From positions 1-64,000 of the forward strand of contig BDSL01000022.1 in assembly GCA_003116995.1 (NCBI GenBank): 64,000 nucleotides of DNA, in the 5' to 3' direction. Below, piece by piece: positions 35,230 to 43,769 of the stretch. A program made the position numbers and the translations under genes. Every line of letters begins with the position of its first letter. Positions within the stretch are counted from its first letter, which is position 1. Under the pieces are notes generated by a model. The model worked only from the letters and a program-made list of their open reading frames with translations, searched no databases and was not told the origin of the DNA. The stretch is from Yamagishiella unicocca. Its lineage: Eukaryota; Chlorophyta; Chlorophyceae; Chlamydomonadales; Volvocaceae.

Positions 35230-36914
35230 CTGAGGGCGGGGGGCAGTTGGTGCAAAGCTAGCTTGTTCAAAGGACAGCTGAGACTGAGGCTGCGGGGAAA
35301 TGGGGTGATGATATTGGCCCGGGTGAGGATTTGTTGACGGTTGCAGGTCAGGGGTGGCTGCGTAGGCTTTGGGCTGAGGCGGTGAGCGAGTGCTCGGCGG
35401 GGGGAGAGGAGAGGAATGGCGTGTGGCTGTGGCTGGGGGAATCTCGCGGCACGGTAAAGGTGGCAAGGAGAGTTGTGCGACTGTCTTGGGGGTCACGCGG
35501 CGGCTACATCGCATCGCATCGGCCGACGGACTGACTGATTGGAGCTTCCTCAGAAAGGCCGATCCAAGACGGCCCTCGTTGCCGTCTGTATTGTGGAGGC
35601 AGCACTTATGATGATTGTCGGGAAACAGCGCCTGCAACGGATCTTACCAGCAGAGACGTACTGTCAAAGATATCGCGGGGGCGAAGATACGGGGCGCCAA
35701 ATCCAGTCTCCCCAGCCAAGCCAGGTTCGACATTCATTGGCTATGGGCATTCAGTGTAAGTATTTCACAATCACGGAATATGCGCCCAAAAGGTGAGCGT
35801 CGCGTCGAATGTAGGAAAGTCACTGCAAATAGTTAATCTATTCCACTAAGTATTGGCATTTACAAGTGTAGCTTGCAACACTGCAGGTCCGAAATAAAAG
35901 TCTCGCGAGAGTGAGAATGCGAGTATAAGTAGCACCCGTACCGGCACGACGAGCAGGTGGGTCAGGGATAATGTATTTGAAAGCTAAGAGAGACTCAGAC
36001 TCGGCAATGGTCATCTGGGAGCTGCCACTTCATGCCTCGCTACAATTTCTACCTTTGATAGCTTCCTCGTTATGGAAGTGGCTCCAGTCATGTGAAAACA
36101 TGAGCCGAGTCCGACAGCTTGTCACTAGTCTTAGATAGACTCTGACGGCCAAAAGAGGGTTCCAACCGAAGGGTACAACTACAGGTATATTCCCAGTAAG
36201 CAACTCGACCGGCTACCCGGTAATAATCGTGTTCCCGTGTTCCCAAGAATGACCGGCTAGCCGGTCATGGCCGTGTTCCCGCGTTCCCGCATTACGTCCC
36301 CATACATTACGTCCCCATACGTGCCCTCGATATGACTTATAATGACTATTTGATATGTCCGCAAGGGTGGGAACACGGCTTAAAACGCTGGGAACACGGT
36401 TATGTCATACACCGTCGCATCACCTCTGCAACCTTTCTATGATGCAAATCAAACAACCACGTCTATATATGGTGGGTGGCTCAGGAGGAGGGTATGACAG
36501 ACGTTTTGCATCGGTGGGTACCTGCTGAACGGCATCTGGCTGGCAGCGGCATCTGCTGGACACCTTGAAAGCCGCATCGGGCTGCGGGTTAAGCTGCACC
36601 TGGCTGCTGTAGGGGCCCCCTTACCACGCATCTGGCTATGAGGAACCCACATCTAGCTGCCGTAGGGCTCCCCCTCAGCCGCATCTAGACATCGGAAATA
36701 AACCCCCATCAACACGAGGGCGCGTTATGCAGTGGTAACCCAAACTCCAAAGCGTGTCCCGAGGATCGATATGCTATGAAGTCTGCACGTCGCTCCGTAC
36801 GTCAGGCGGGCTGCGTGCAATCAGATAGATAGATAGGGCTCCAAGCCAGCAGGCCCTGAGGGCCACAGTGCGCAGCCCAAACCCAGGAAATCCGACAATG
36901 GCCGTTCTGCACGC
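35230..36914. other. No gene; lower-GC DNA with short repeats
   Basis: Intron or upstream region of the preceding gene, then unique DNA of lower GC. 36275-36312 has two copies of 'cattacgtccccata'. 36200-36410 has repeated 'gtgttcccg' and 'gggaacacgg' words. 36500-36690 has tandem 'gcatctggctg' and 'tagggg-ccccct' style repeats. Parts of 36325-36385 and 36715-36870 resemble the DNA just right of the retrotransposon (49866-50048). Confidence 0.5.
36249..36268. other. 20-bp perfect palindrome
   Basis: The sequence atgaccggctagccggtcat is its own reverse complement. It sits among 'gtgttcccg' repeats. Function unknown; it could be a protein-binding dyad or chance. Confidence 0.6.
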
Positions 36915-37224
36915 TGTAAGCTGATAGCTATTCTGCCCTGGATCTTCTAAGGTGACTTACCGAACTAGTGAGATGTGTCTCCGGACGTGGATACCAGTAA
37001 GAGGTTATAGCGCTAATACTATGCAACAAGGAAGTAATCATCCGTATGTCTGTATGAAGGTGGTATCGATAGATACCGTGATATCTCGAGCAAGCACACT
37101 AAGTAGCGTGCGGAGGCATGTACGGTGTACGAGTTGCCTTATGGATTAGTGCGCACGGCGTAGACGTGTGCATCCATTTATGTGTCAATAGGGTTAGGGA
37201 TTTCTGTATAAGCCAAAGCTTACA
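36915..37224 (-). repeat. 3' LTR of outer chromovirus
   Basis: 310 bp, from TGTAAGCTGATAGC to CCAAAGCTTACA on the plus strand, with short terminal inverted repeats (TGTAAGC and GCTTACA). Reads base for base like 43455-43764 and 49528-49837. Confidence 0.96.
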
Positions 37225-37236
37225 CTCCCCCCCCTC
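37225..37236 (-). promoter_or_regulatory. Polypurine tract
   Basis: On the minus strand GAGGGGGGGGAG directly abuts the 3' LTR. This is the expected position and composition for the plus-strand DNA priming site used in reverse transcription. Confidence 0.88.
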
Positions 37237-37482
37237 AGAAGCGAACCGTCCCCGGGAGCAACGGCAGTACCGATAGCAACCGATCGAAACGCTTCCCCCA
37301 ATGACGACCGACAGTACATGAAGAGATCCACACGTCAGAAACACGAGCATTACCAGGCATCACTAGGCATCGCAAAGCGTCACCATAGCATCACCATAGC
37401 AACACAGAGTGGAGCTGAGGCAGAGAACATCATGCAGTCTGAAGCATTGATAGGAATTGAGGGTGGCCCGTCAGTAAGGACG

Positions 37483-38387
37483 CTACTGATTACGGGTCCG
37501 CTTGGGCCGACGCAAGCTTGCGCGTTCCAAGTACTCATCGACGAGGGATTCCACGAGGGAGTCCTCACGAAGGGCGGCTTCGGGTTCCCATGAGTTGTGC
37601 TCAGGGCCGAAGTTTTCCCATTTCACCAGGAACTCACGAATCAGTTTTCGTCCTGATTTGCGGTCACGGTGATCGATGATAGTGTGAACGGTCCAGTACG
37701 CGTTACCGCCATCGTCAATAAATTGCGGTGGTGGAGGTTGGTACGTGCCGTTTGACTGAAAAGGTTTCAGTAATGACACATGAAACACAGGGTGAATGCG
37801 ATACCCTGCTGGAAGCTCAAGTTTGTAGGCGACTTCTCCCACCCGTGCGGTAATGGGGAAAGGGCCAATGAACTTGGGTAATAGCTTCTTGGTGCCCGGA
37901 GATTTCAGAGCGAGGTTTTTCGTGCTCAACAGAATATGTTGGCCCACAACGAAGGTTACATCTTGCCGGTGTTGGTCAGCGGCTTGCTTCTGCCGTGCCT
38001 GGGCCTGTGATAGACACGTGCGTGCTCTCGCGAGGCGCGCTGCCATATCCGATGCAAAAGATGCGGCCTGAGGGACTTTCGCCGAGGCGAGAACCGAGAT
38101 GTTACCAGGTTCACGCGGTTGATGCGGCGTCCAAAGATGGAACGGCGCAGTACCAATGGATTTGTTTTTCGAGTTGTTAATTGCAAACTCGATCAACGAT
38201 AGATGCTCATCCCAATCGTCCTGAGAGGGATTTACATAGTGGCGAAGGGTTTCCTCCAGCAAACGGTTCATACGCTCCGTTTGGCCGTCGGTTTGGGGAT
38301 GAAATGCTGTACTCAAGCGCACTTTCGTGCCCAAGAGTCGCTGCACTTCTTGCCAGAAATGACCAGCGAATTGAGGTCCGCGGTCCG
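37483..38387 (-). CDS. Outer pol, 3' part: integrase core end and chromodomain
   Basis: Continuation of the outer pol after the nested insertion. It joins 43770-47157 through one copy of GTCCG to give a 4293-nt frame (1430 residues plus TAG). It begins at DRGPQFAG, whose Asp is the second residue of the integrase DDE triad. It continues with FHPQTDGQTERMNRLLEE (the Glu) and the integrase tail (AYKLELPAGYRIHPVFHVSL). It ends in a chromodomain recognisable from EFLVKWENFG and HNSWEPE, which in chromoviruses directs insertion through chromatin marks. Cut off from its start by the nested element, this part cannot be made as part of pol. Confidence 0.93.
38383..38387. repeat. Target duplication GTCCG, left copy
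   Basis: Five bases directly before the truncated LTR of the nested element, matched by 43765-43769 directly after its other LTR. Confidence 0.93.
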
Positions 38388-38466
38388 TGTAAGCTGATAG
38401 CTATTCTGCCCTGGATCTTCTAAGGTGACTTACCGAACTAGTGAGATGTGTCTCCGGACGTGGATA
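38388..38466 (-). repeat. Truncated 3' LTR of nested element
   Basis: Matches the first 79 bases of the 310-bp LTR (plus strand), then breaks at 'cggacgtggata' and is fused to pol sequence starting 'gtccaggtggg'. Confidence 0.95.
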
Positions 38467-41084
38467 TGGTCCAGGTGGGTCAAGGGCTGGTGATCAGTTA
38501 CGACAGTTACATCTGGTGCACCTTCAAGGTAACACCGCCATTCTTGTAACGCGTGAATGACACCCAAGGCCTCCTGGTCGGTGGTTGTGTAGTTCTTCTC
38601 CGCCGGTGTAAACCGGTGGCTAAGATAAGCTACAGCACGGTCCTCCTGAAGAAGGACGGCTCCAGTTCCAAATAGGGAAGCATCTGACCAGACCTCAAAA
38701 GGTTTGTTCAGATCAGGCAGTACCAACACAGGTGCGTTGATCAGTGCGTGCTTTACCCCCTCGAACGCTGTTTGGCATTTGTCACACCATTGCCAGGCGC
38801 GTTTTTCGCTCGTAAGGGCGGTAAGCGGGGCCACAAGGGAGGAATATCCCTGGACAAAACGTCGAAAGAAGTTGGCAAGGCCTAAGAAGCTTCGCAATTG
38901 CTTCAGGTTGAGGGGTGTAGCCCAGTCGCGTACGACTCGAATTTTTGAATCGTCAACCTTGAGACCGTACCTGCCAACAGTGTGGCCGAGGAACTTCAAC
39001 TCAGGTTTGTTGAAGGCGCACTTAGAAAGTTTAGCCTTAAAGCCTTGTTTTTGCAGGATTGAGAGCACAGCTTCCAGATGGGAGATGTGTTCTTCAGGTG
39101 TTCGTGAGTACACTAGGAGATCATCCAAGTATACAAGCACAAACTTGCCCAAATGCTCACGGAACAGCGCGTTCATAGTGGCTTGGAAAGTTGCGGGTGC
39201 ATTGGTTAACCCAAAGCACAACACCTTAAAGGCAAATTGGCCTTCCGACGAAACGAAGCCTGTTTTGTCGATATCCTGCTGGCTTATCCTCAATTGATGA
39301 TAACCTGATTGAAGGTCAATCGAACTGAGGATTTGCGCGCCACCCAACTGATCAAACAGTTCTTGGATGTTAGGCATTGGATAACGCCGTTTAACTGTGA
39401 TTTTGTTTAGCTCACGGTAATCAAGAACCATGCGCAATTTAAATCCAGAAGCAGACTCAGGGTCTTTCTTTCGGACGAAAATCACAGGCGCGCCGAAGGG
39501 TGAGTTGGAGGGTTCAATGAAGCCCTTCTTTAGCAAGTCCGCAATTTGCGCCTTGCACTCCGCCTTCTCTTGGGGTGACAGTCTGTATGAACGCTTAGCC
39601 GGTGGCTGAGCGCCGGGAATCAGGGGTATGGTATGTTCAACACCTTCATCCTGTTCTCGAATACCTGTCACTTCTGCGAACACGTCCTTGTATTTAGCTA
39701 GGAGTGCTTGCAGCTGATGCTCTTGCACCAGATTTTCATCTGGCTGGACGGAAGCAGAAGGGTCTGCGACCGCACTGGCCAGGGACTGTGCTGTTGTGGA
39801 ATCGGGGGTGACAGAGTCGACCTCCTCCCGAACCAACATAAGGAATGCATCTGCACCCTTCATGATTGCCTTGGCTGCTTGTTTAGCAGACAGTAGGTCA
39901 ACCGACGTCGCTGCAAACAGGGTGGCTGTGACCAAATTCATGAGTCGAGCCGGCTCTGAGAGTCCCTGCGCATAGTTGGGCCGCAGAGAAACACGGTTCC
40001 CCCCCTTCTGAAGGGAGAGTGTATCGGTTTCCCAGCACATGCGGGCCTTGCGACGTTTGAGCCAATCCGTGCCGAGGATGATGTTGGCCGAAGCCGTACC
40101 TTCCTTCATTACCAACAGGCGAACAGTGTCCCTGAATGGTCCCATTTTGATGGGGATGCTCACTTCACCGAGCAGCGGGTGAGGCTGCCCGTCAGCGAGG
40201 CGCACGGAGGCTGTGTTTGATGGCTGTATTGATACTTCCAAAGACAATGCAAATTGCTTGGAAATAAAGCCATCGGCTGTGCCATGGGCATCAGCACCAC
40301 TGTCCACGAGTATGACTGCTGGCTTCATAGAAGCTATGCTGTCGAAACACATTGCACGGGAGTGGGTGCCGGTCACTGATTCAAGCGACGCGACAACAGC
40401 TGGTGGATCGTACCACAGCTGAACGGGGAAAGGCGTTGGAGGCATTGGAAGCCTTGCCTTGCCACCATTGGCTGACACGAGTAAGGTAGTGCCAGTCGGG
40501 AATTCCTCAACAAGCTTGTAGCGGAGTTGGGAAAAGTAGCGCGTCAAGTGTGGGAACTTGGGGACAACAAACACTGCACATGTGTGGTGTGGGTCCTTGC
40601 GCTTTGATCTTTCATAGTGCTGTTGATACTCCCTAACTTCGTGAGCAGGAGCACAGCACCAGAGGGCTTCACCAGAGACACATTGCGTTGTGAACGTGCT
40701 TGGTGTGGCATAGCGCGGGCATAAAGCATTCGTACCATGTGGGTTACATGCGGCGTCCATAGAAAATGAAACGCTCAAGTTCGTCTGCACTCTCGCCATG
40801 ATTGCCGGATCGACCATTCGGTCTGGCGCACAAATGGCGTAAGTCGACTTTGCCACCACAACGGGAACCGCACCCAAATCTGCAACTACAGCAGTGTTCA
40901 ACACAACCGCAGCAGCAACGACAGGTACAGTTACTGATATGGGAACAGGAGCAGTTAAACCCAACGGGGCAGGCTCTGTAACACCAACATGACACGCCCC
41001 TGAGGCGGGTGTGGACAAGCCGACACCTCTTACAGCCTGCAAGTCTGGAAGCTTAGGTAGCGTTGCTACCTCGCCCTCGGCCAT
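38430..41084 (-). CDS. Nested pol, truncated in RNase H
   Basis: 884 codons, identical or nearly so to the outer pol through residue ~872 (HQPLTHLD). The frame then continues for 12 codons into LTR sequence (HIHVRRHISLVR) and stops. Protease (DSGA ~261-264, IILGTDWL ~336-342) and reverse transcriptase (YLDD ~652-655) are complete. RNase H keeps DAS (~801), the EALGVIHAL glutamate and VVTDHQPL (~864) but lacks its C-terminal end. No integrase. It might still yield protease and RT if expressed, but cannot support its own insertion. Confidence 0.93.
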   Translation of the reverse strand: MAEGEVATLPKLPDLQAVRGVGLSTPASGACHVGVTEPAPLGLTAPVPISVTVPVVAAAVVLNTAVVADLGAVPVVVAKSTYAICAPDRMVDPAIMARVQTNLSVSFSMDAACNPHGTNALCPRYATPSTFTTQCVSGEALWCCAPAHEVREYQQHYERSKRKDPHHTCAVFVVPKFPHLTRYFSQLRYKLVEEFPTGTTLLVSANGGKARLPMPPTPFPVQLWYDPPAVVASLESVTGTHSRAMCFDSIASMKPAVILVDSGADAHGTADGFISKQFALSLEVSIQPSNTASVRLADGQPHPLLGEVSIPIKMGPFRDTVRLLVMKEGTASANIILGTDWLKRRKARMCWETDTLSLQKGGNRVSLRPNYAQGLSEPARLMNLVTATLFAATSVDLLSAKQAAKAIMKGADAFLMLVREEVDSVTPDSTTAQSLASAVADPSASVQPDENLVQEHQLQALLAKYKDVFAEVTGIREQDEGVEHTIPLIPGAQPPAKRSYRLSPQEKAECKAQIADLLKKGFIEPSNSPFGAPVIFVRKKDPESASGFKLRMVLDYRELNKITVKRRYPMPNIQELFDQLGGAQILSSIDLQSGYHQLRISQQDIDKTGFVSSEGQFAFKVLCFGLTNAPATFQATMNALFREHLGKFVLVYLDDLLVYSRTPEEHISHLEAVLSILQKQGFKAKLSKCAFNKPELKFLGHTVGRYGLKVDDSKIRVVRDWATPLNLKQLRSFLGLANFFRRFVQGYSSLVAPLTALTSEKRAWQWCDKCQTAFEGVKHALINAPVLVLPDLNKPFEVWSDASLFGTGAVLLQEDRAVAYLSHRFTPAEKNYTTTDQEALGVIHALQEWRCYLEGAPDVTVVTDHQPLTHLDHIHVRRHISLVR

Positions 41085-41096
41085 CGCGCCAGCCTT

Positions 41097-43010
41097 TCAC
41101 TGCTTGTGCTGCTTGAGAGCGGAAGCAAGGAGGTTCACAATGGCGGCAGTGGGGTCGGACTGCTTGTTACGGTTGCGCCCCTGGCGCCCCTTGCTGTCGC
41201 CACCACCGCTGCCACGGCCACCGCCACCACTGCCACGGTTGACACCACGGCCGCCATGTCCACCACCACCACTGCCACTTGGGCCAGCTCCACCGCTCCA
41301 GGCCTTGCCGCCACCGTTGGTGGGCTTCTGGACGCCCCCGTTGGCACGCAGCTGCGGGTTTGGTTTGCGGGATGAAGGCTTGGTGTCAGTGAAATTCACG
41401 TCAGCGGAAGCGATTTTCGCAGTGGGCTTTTGCTCAGCAAGGGCTACCGCGACCGCATATTTAATGAGGTCTTCGAGGTTAGTCCATTGCGAGCCGTCAG
41501 CTTGGTGGTTAACACGCTTGCGGAGTGCAGGTGCCAGGCCGTGCTTGAAGTAAGCGATGCGGTCAGGCATGGCCATCTCGCCAACGTTTTGCAAAACGAG
41601 GCGGAATGCTGCGACGTAAGACTGCACAGTGCCCGTCTGCTTAATTTCTTGGTTCAGCAAACGGTTGCGTGACTCTTCGGGTGTGTCGCGGTGCGGGTGA
41701 TCCCATTGCGTTAGGAAATCAGTGCGCAGTTCCGCTAGGGAGGGCGTTAGCCCTTTGGCAGTCCAGTCCCGGAAGTACGCAACACCCCACTTCTGGGCCG
41801 GGCCCACAAGGTAAAAAATGAGGTGCACCACGGGGTCCATGTGACGCAGCTGCAGGTATGTGATGAGGACATCGAACCACGTGCGCACACAGGTGATGTT
41901 TTTCTCATCCATCGAGCCATTGAAGTGCTTCATGGGCACACGTTCGTCACGTGAGTACGTGGGTGCAGCGGCAGGCGCATTAGCAGGTGCAGCAGCAGGT
42001 GCAGCGGGTGATGCAGCGTTCCCAACACGTTGTGCTGGAGAGCCCTGCTGTGGGGTAGCCAGCCCACCCACCGGTTGGATTGCAACCGCACCTAGTCCCG
42101 CATTGAGGGTATCCCCAATGCCCGAACCACCAACCTGGTTTGCTGCCAGGTGCTGGTCGATGCCCGCGTAGAACTCCGAGTGGCGCTCACGGCGCCCGCT
42201 CCCCAGGGTCTTGCATCCGACTGCACCGTTGGCAATCATTCTGATTTCCTCCGGTGTCAGCTTGTCCTGGTGCGCGGCTGCCAGGTCAGCATTGACGCTG
42301 TTTGTCATGTAGAGTGCGTAGAACTCTGAGTCCCCCATCGGTGCCATCTGCACAAACATGGCGTCCAAGCAGTGCTGCCTGACGTGGTCCTGGATACGAG
42401 TGTGCCGCGTAATCTCCTGGACAACTGCACGCTTGCGGACAGCTGGCTTGACTGCCTGCCAGGCATTGGGCTGATTGTCGGGAACCTGTTCCGGCGTGTC
42501 TTCCGGAGGGTCATCCTCGACTTCCCCAGGCTCGGAAAGATCCATGTTCTCAACCGGTTGGTTCCGGTTGACGGCTGCCAGGAGTTCTGCCATTTGCGCC
42601 AACAATGCAGTCTGACCATCCTTGAGACCCCGGATCTCACGATCCTGGGCATCGAGGCGGCCTGGCAGGTCAAGGGCGGGTGCGGCCACTGTTGCGGCCA
42701 CCGCTGCAGCCGCTGCTGCTGCAGCAGCTGCAGCAGTTGCCTGCTCGCCGAGCTGCGCTTCGGGGTTGACTTGCATAACTGCAAGTTTCTCCTGTAAGCT
42801 GTCTATGGCTGCTGCTGCGGCTGCCGGGTCTAATGGTAGTGAAGTCACCCCCACTGTAGCCGCGCTTTCCTTCAGTTGTTTAATCGTTAGGTTCTGCACA
42901 TTGGGCACAACGAGATCATTAATTTGCGCAGTTAAGCGAATGATCGTGCGCCAATTCTTACGAAGCAGTTTGTTGGATGCTGGAGTCGCAACTTTCGACA
43001 TTGTGCTCAA
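41097..43010 (-). CDS. Nested gag
   Basis: 637 codons, same layout as the outer gag (47170-49083): an N-terminal region with an Ala run, an acidic stretch (GEVEDDPPEDTPEQ), the retrotransposon gag core (ESRNRLLNQEIKQTGTVQSY then FRLVLQNV) and a Gly/Arg/Lys-rich tail. No CCHC zinc knuckle is visible. It ends KQHKQ-UGA, and the same frame continues without another stop into pol four codons later. Confidence 0.92.
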   Translation of the reverse strand: MSTMSKVATPASNKLLRKNWRTIIRLTAQINDLVVPNVQNLTIKQLKESAATVGVTSLPLDPAAAAAAIDSLQEKLAVMQVNPEAQLGEQATAAAAAAAAAAAVAATVAAPALDLPGRLDAQDREIRGLKDGQTALLAQMAELLAAVNRNQPVENMDLSEPGEVEDDPPEDTPEQVPDNQPNAWQAVKPAVRKRAVVQEITRHTRIQDHVRQHCLDAMFVQMAPMGDSEFYALYMTNSVNADLAAAHQDKLTPEEIRMIANGAVGCKTLGSGRRERHSEFYAGIDQHLAANQVGGSGIGDTLNAGLGAVAIQPVGGLATPQQGSPAQRVGNAASPAAPAAAPANAPAAAPTYSRDERVPMKHFNGSMDEKNITCVRTWFDVLITYLQLRHMDPVVHLIFYLVGPAQKWGVAYFRDWTAKGLTPSLAELRTDFLTQWDHPHRDTPEESRNRLLNQEIKQTGTVQSYVAAFRLVLQNVGEMAMPDRIAYFKHGLAPALRKRVNHQADGSQWTNLEDLIKYAVAVALAEQKPTAKIASADVNFTDTKPSSRKPNPQLRANGGVQKPTNGGGKAWSGGAGPSGSGGGGHGGRGVNRGSGGGGRGSGGGDSKGRQGRNRNKQSDPTAAIVNLLASALKQHKQ

Positions 43011-43438
43011 GGCAAGTCGCGAAAGTCTAAACGAGTTTGGGCATCTACATGCTTAAAATGCAGCTTTGCTATGGCGTGTTGTTTAAAACGAGCGCCGGTG
43101 CTATGCCGATGGACTAGGCCATGGGGTTGCAACGCTAAAGCAAGAGACCGTAAAGGTTCCTTTAAGCTGGCCTTCGAAAAAGGACTTAAGTTGGTGCTAA
43201 GCAACCGAGGCCGAAGCCAAGACAACTCAACGAACGGCCTGAGCCGCCATGAGTGTCAAAAACGTCGCGACGCACAAGTGCGTGCTAGTTCGTCCACACC
43301 AGAGGCTTCAGTGCAGAGCACCGTTGCCAAAGGTTGGGAAAAAGTGCCGGCGCAAGCGCCGCACGAACTGGATAAGGCGGCGCCGAAGCGACCAGCCTCT
43401 AGCACAGTTCCGCACTTTATCTAAGCTACCCTAGATAA

Positions 43439-43452
43439 GGTCGCTGCTACCA
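43439..43452 (-). promoter_or_regulatory. Primer-binding site, nested element
   Basis: Two bases inside the 5' LTR on the minus strand is TGGTAGCAGCGACC. TGGTA at this place is typical of priming by initiator tRNA-Met in Ty3/gypsy elements; the algal tRNA was not compared. Confidence 0.7.
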
Positions 43453-43454
43453 CT

Positions 43455-43764
43455 TGTAAGCTGATAGCTATTCTGCCCTGGATCTTCTAAGGTGACTTAC
43501 CGAACTAGTGAGATGTGTCTCCGGACGTGGATACCAGTAAGAGGTTATAGCGCTAATACTATGCAACAAGGAAGTAATCATCCGTATGTCTGTATGAAGG
43601 TGGTATCGATAGATACCGTGATATCTCGAGCAAGCACACTAAGTAGCGTGCGGAGGCATGTACGGTGTACGAGTTGCCTTATGGATTAGTGCGCACGGCG
43701 TAGACGTGTGCATCCATTTATGTGTCAATAGGGTTAGGGATTTCTGTATAAGCCAAAGCTTACA
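43455..43764 (-). repeat. 5' LTR of nested element
   Basis: Complete 310-bp LTR. It is followed on the plus strand by the right-hand GTCCG duplication (43765-43769) and then the outer integrase sequence. Confidence 0.96.
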
Positions 43765-43769
43765 GTCCG
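43765..43769. repeat. Target duplication GTCCG, right copy
   Basis: Pairs with 38383-38387. On the minus strand it includes the GAC codon of the second catalytic Asp of the outer integrase. Confidence 0.93.

Larger units (their letters stand above)
38388..43764 (-). mobile_element. Nested chromovirus of the same family, internally deleted
   Basis: Inserted in the same orientation into the integrase gene of the outer copy, with target duplication GTCCG. It keeps a complete 5' LTR (43455-43764), primer-binding site, gag and pol up to RNase H. Then it jumps to the first 79 bp of the 3' LTR (38388-38466) with two filler bases (38467-38468). About 2.16 kb are missing: the end of RNase H, all of integrase and the chromodomain, the polypurine tract and most of the 3' LTR. 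Coding parts are almost identical to the outer copy; I noticed only a few differences, such as GPSGSGGGG versus GPNGSGGVG in gag. The deletion must post-date insertion, since both target duplications and LTR outer ends are intact. Confidence 0.96.

Noticed and set aside
36915..37224. Solo LTR
   Set aside because: Its flanks alone show no target duplication, but CACGC before it matches CACGC after the LTR at 49837, so it is the 3' LTR of the outer element.
38704..39297. 197-codon plus-strand frame opposite the nested pol (and its twin at 44777-45370)
   Set aside because: Antisense shadow of the reverse transcriptase region; its sequence is explained by the coding strand.
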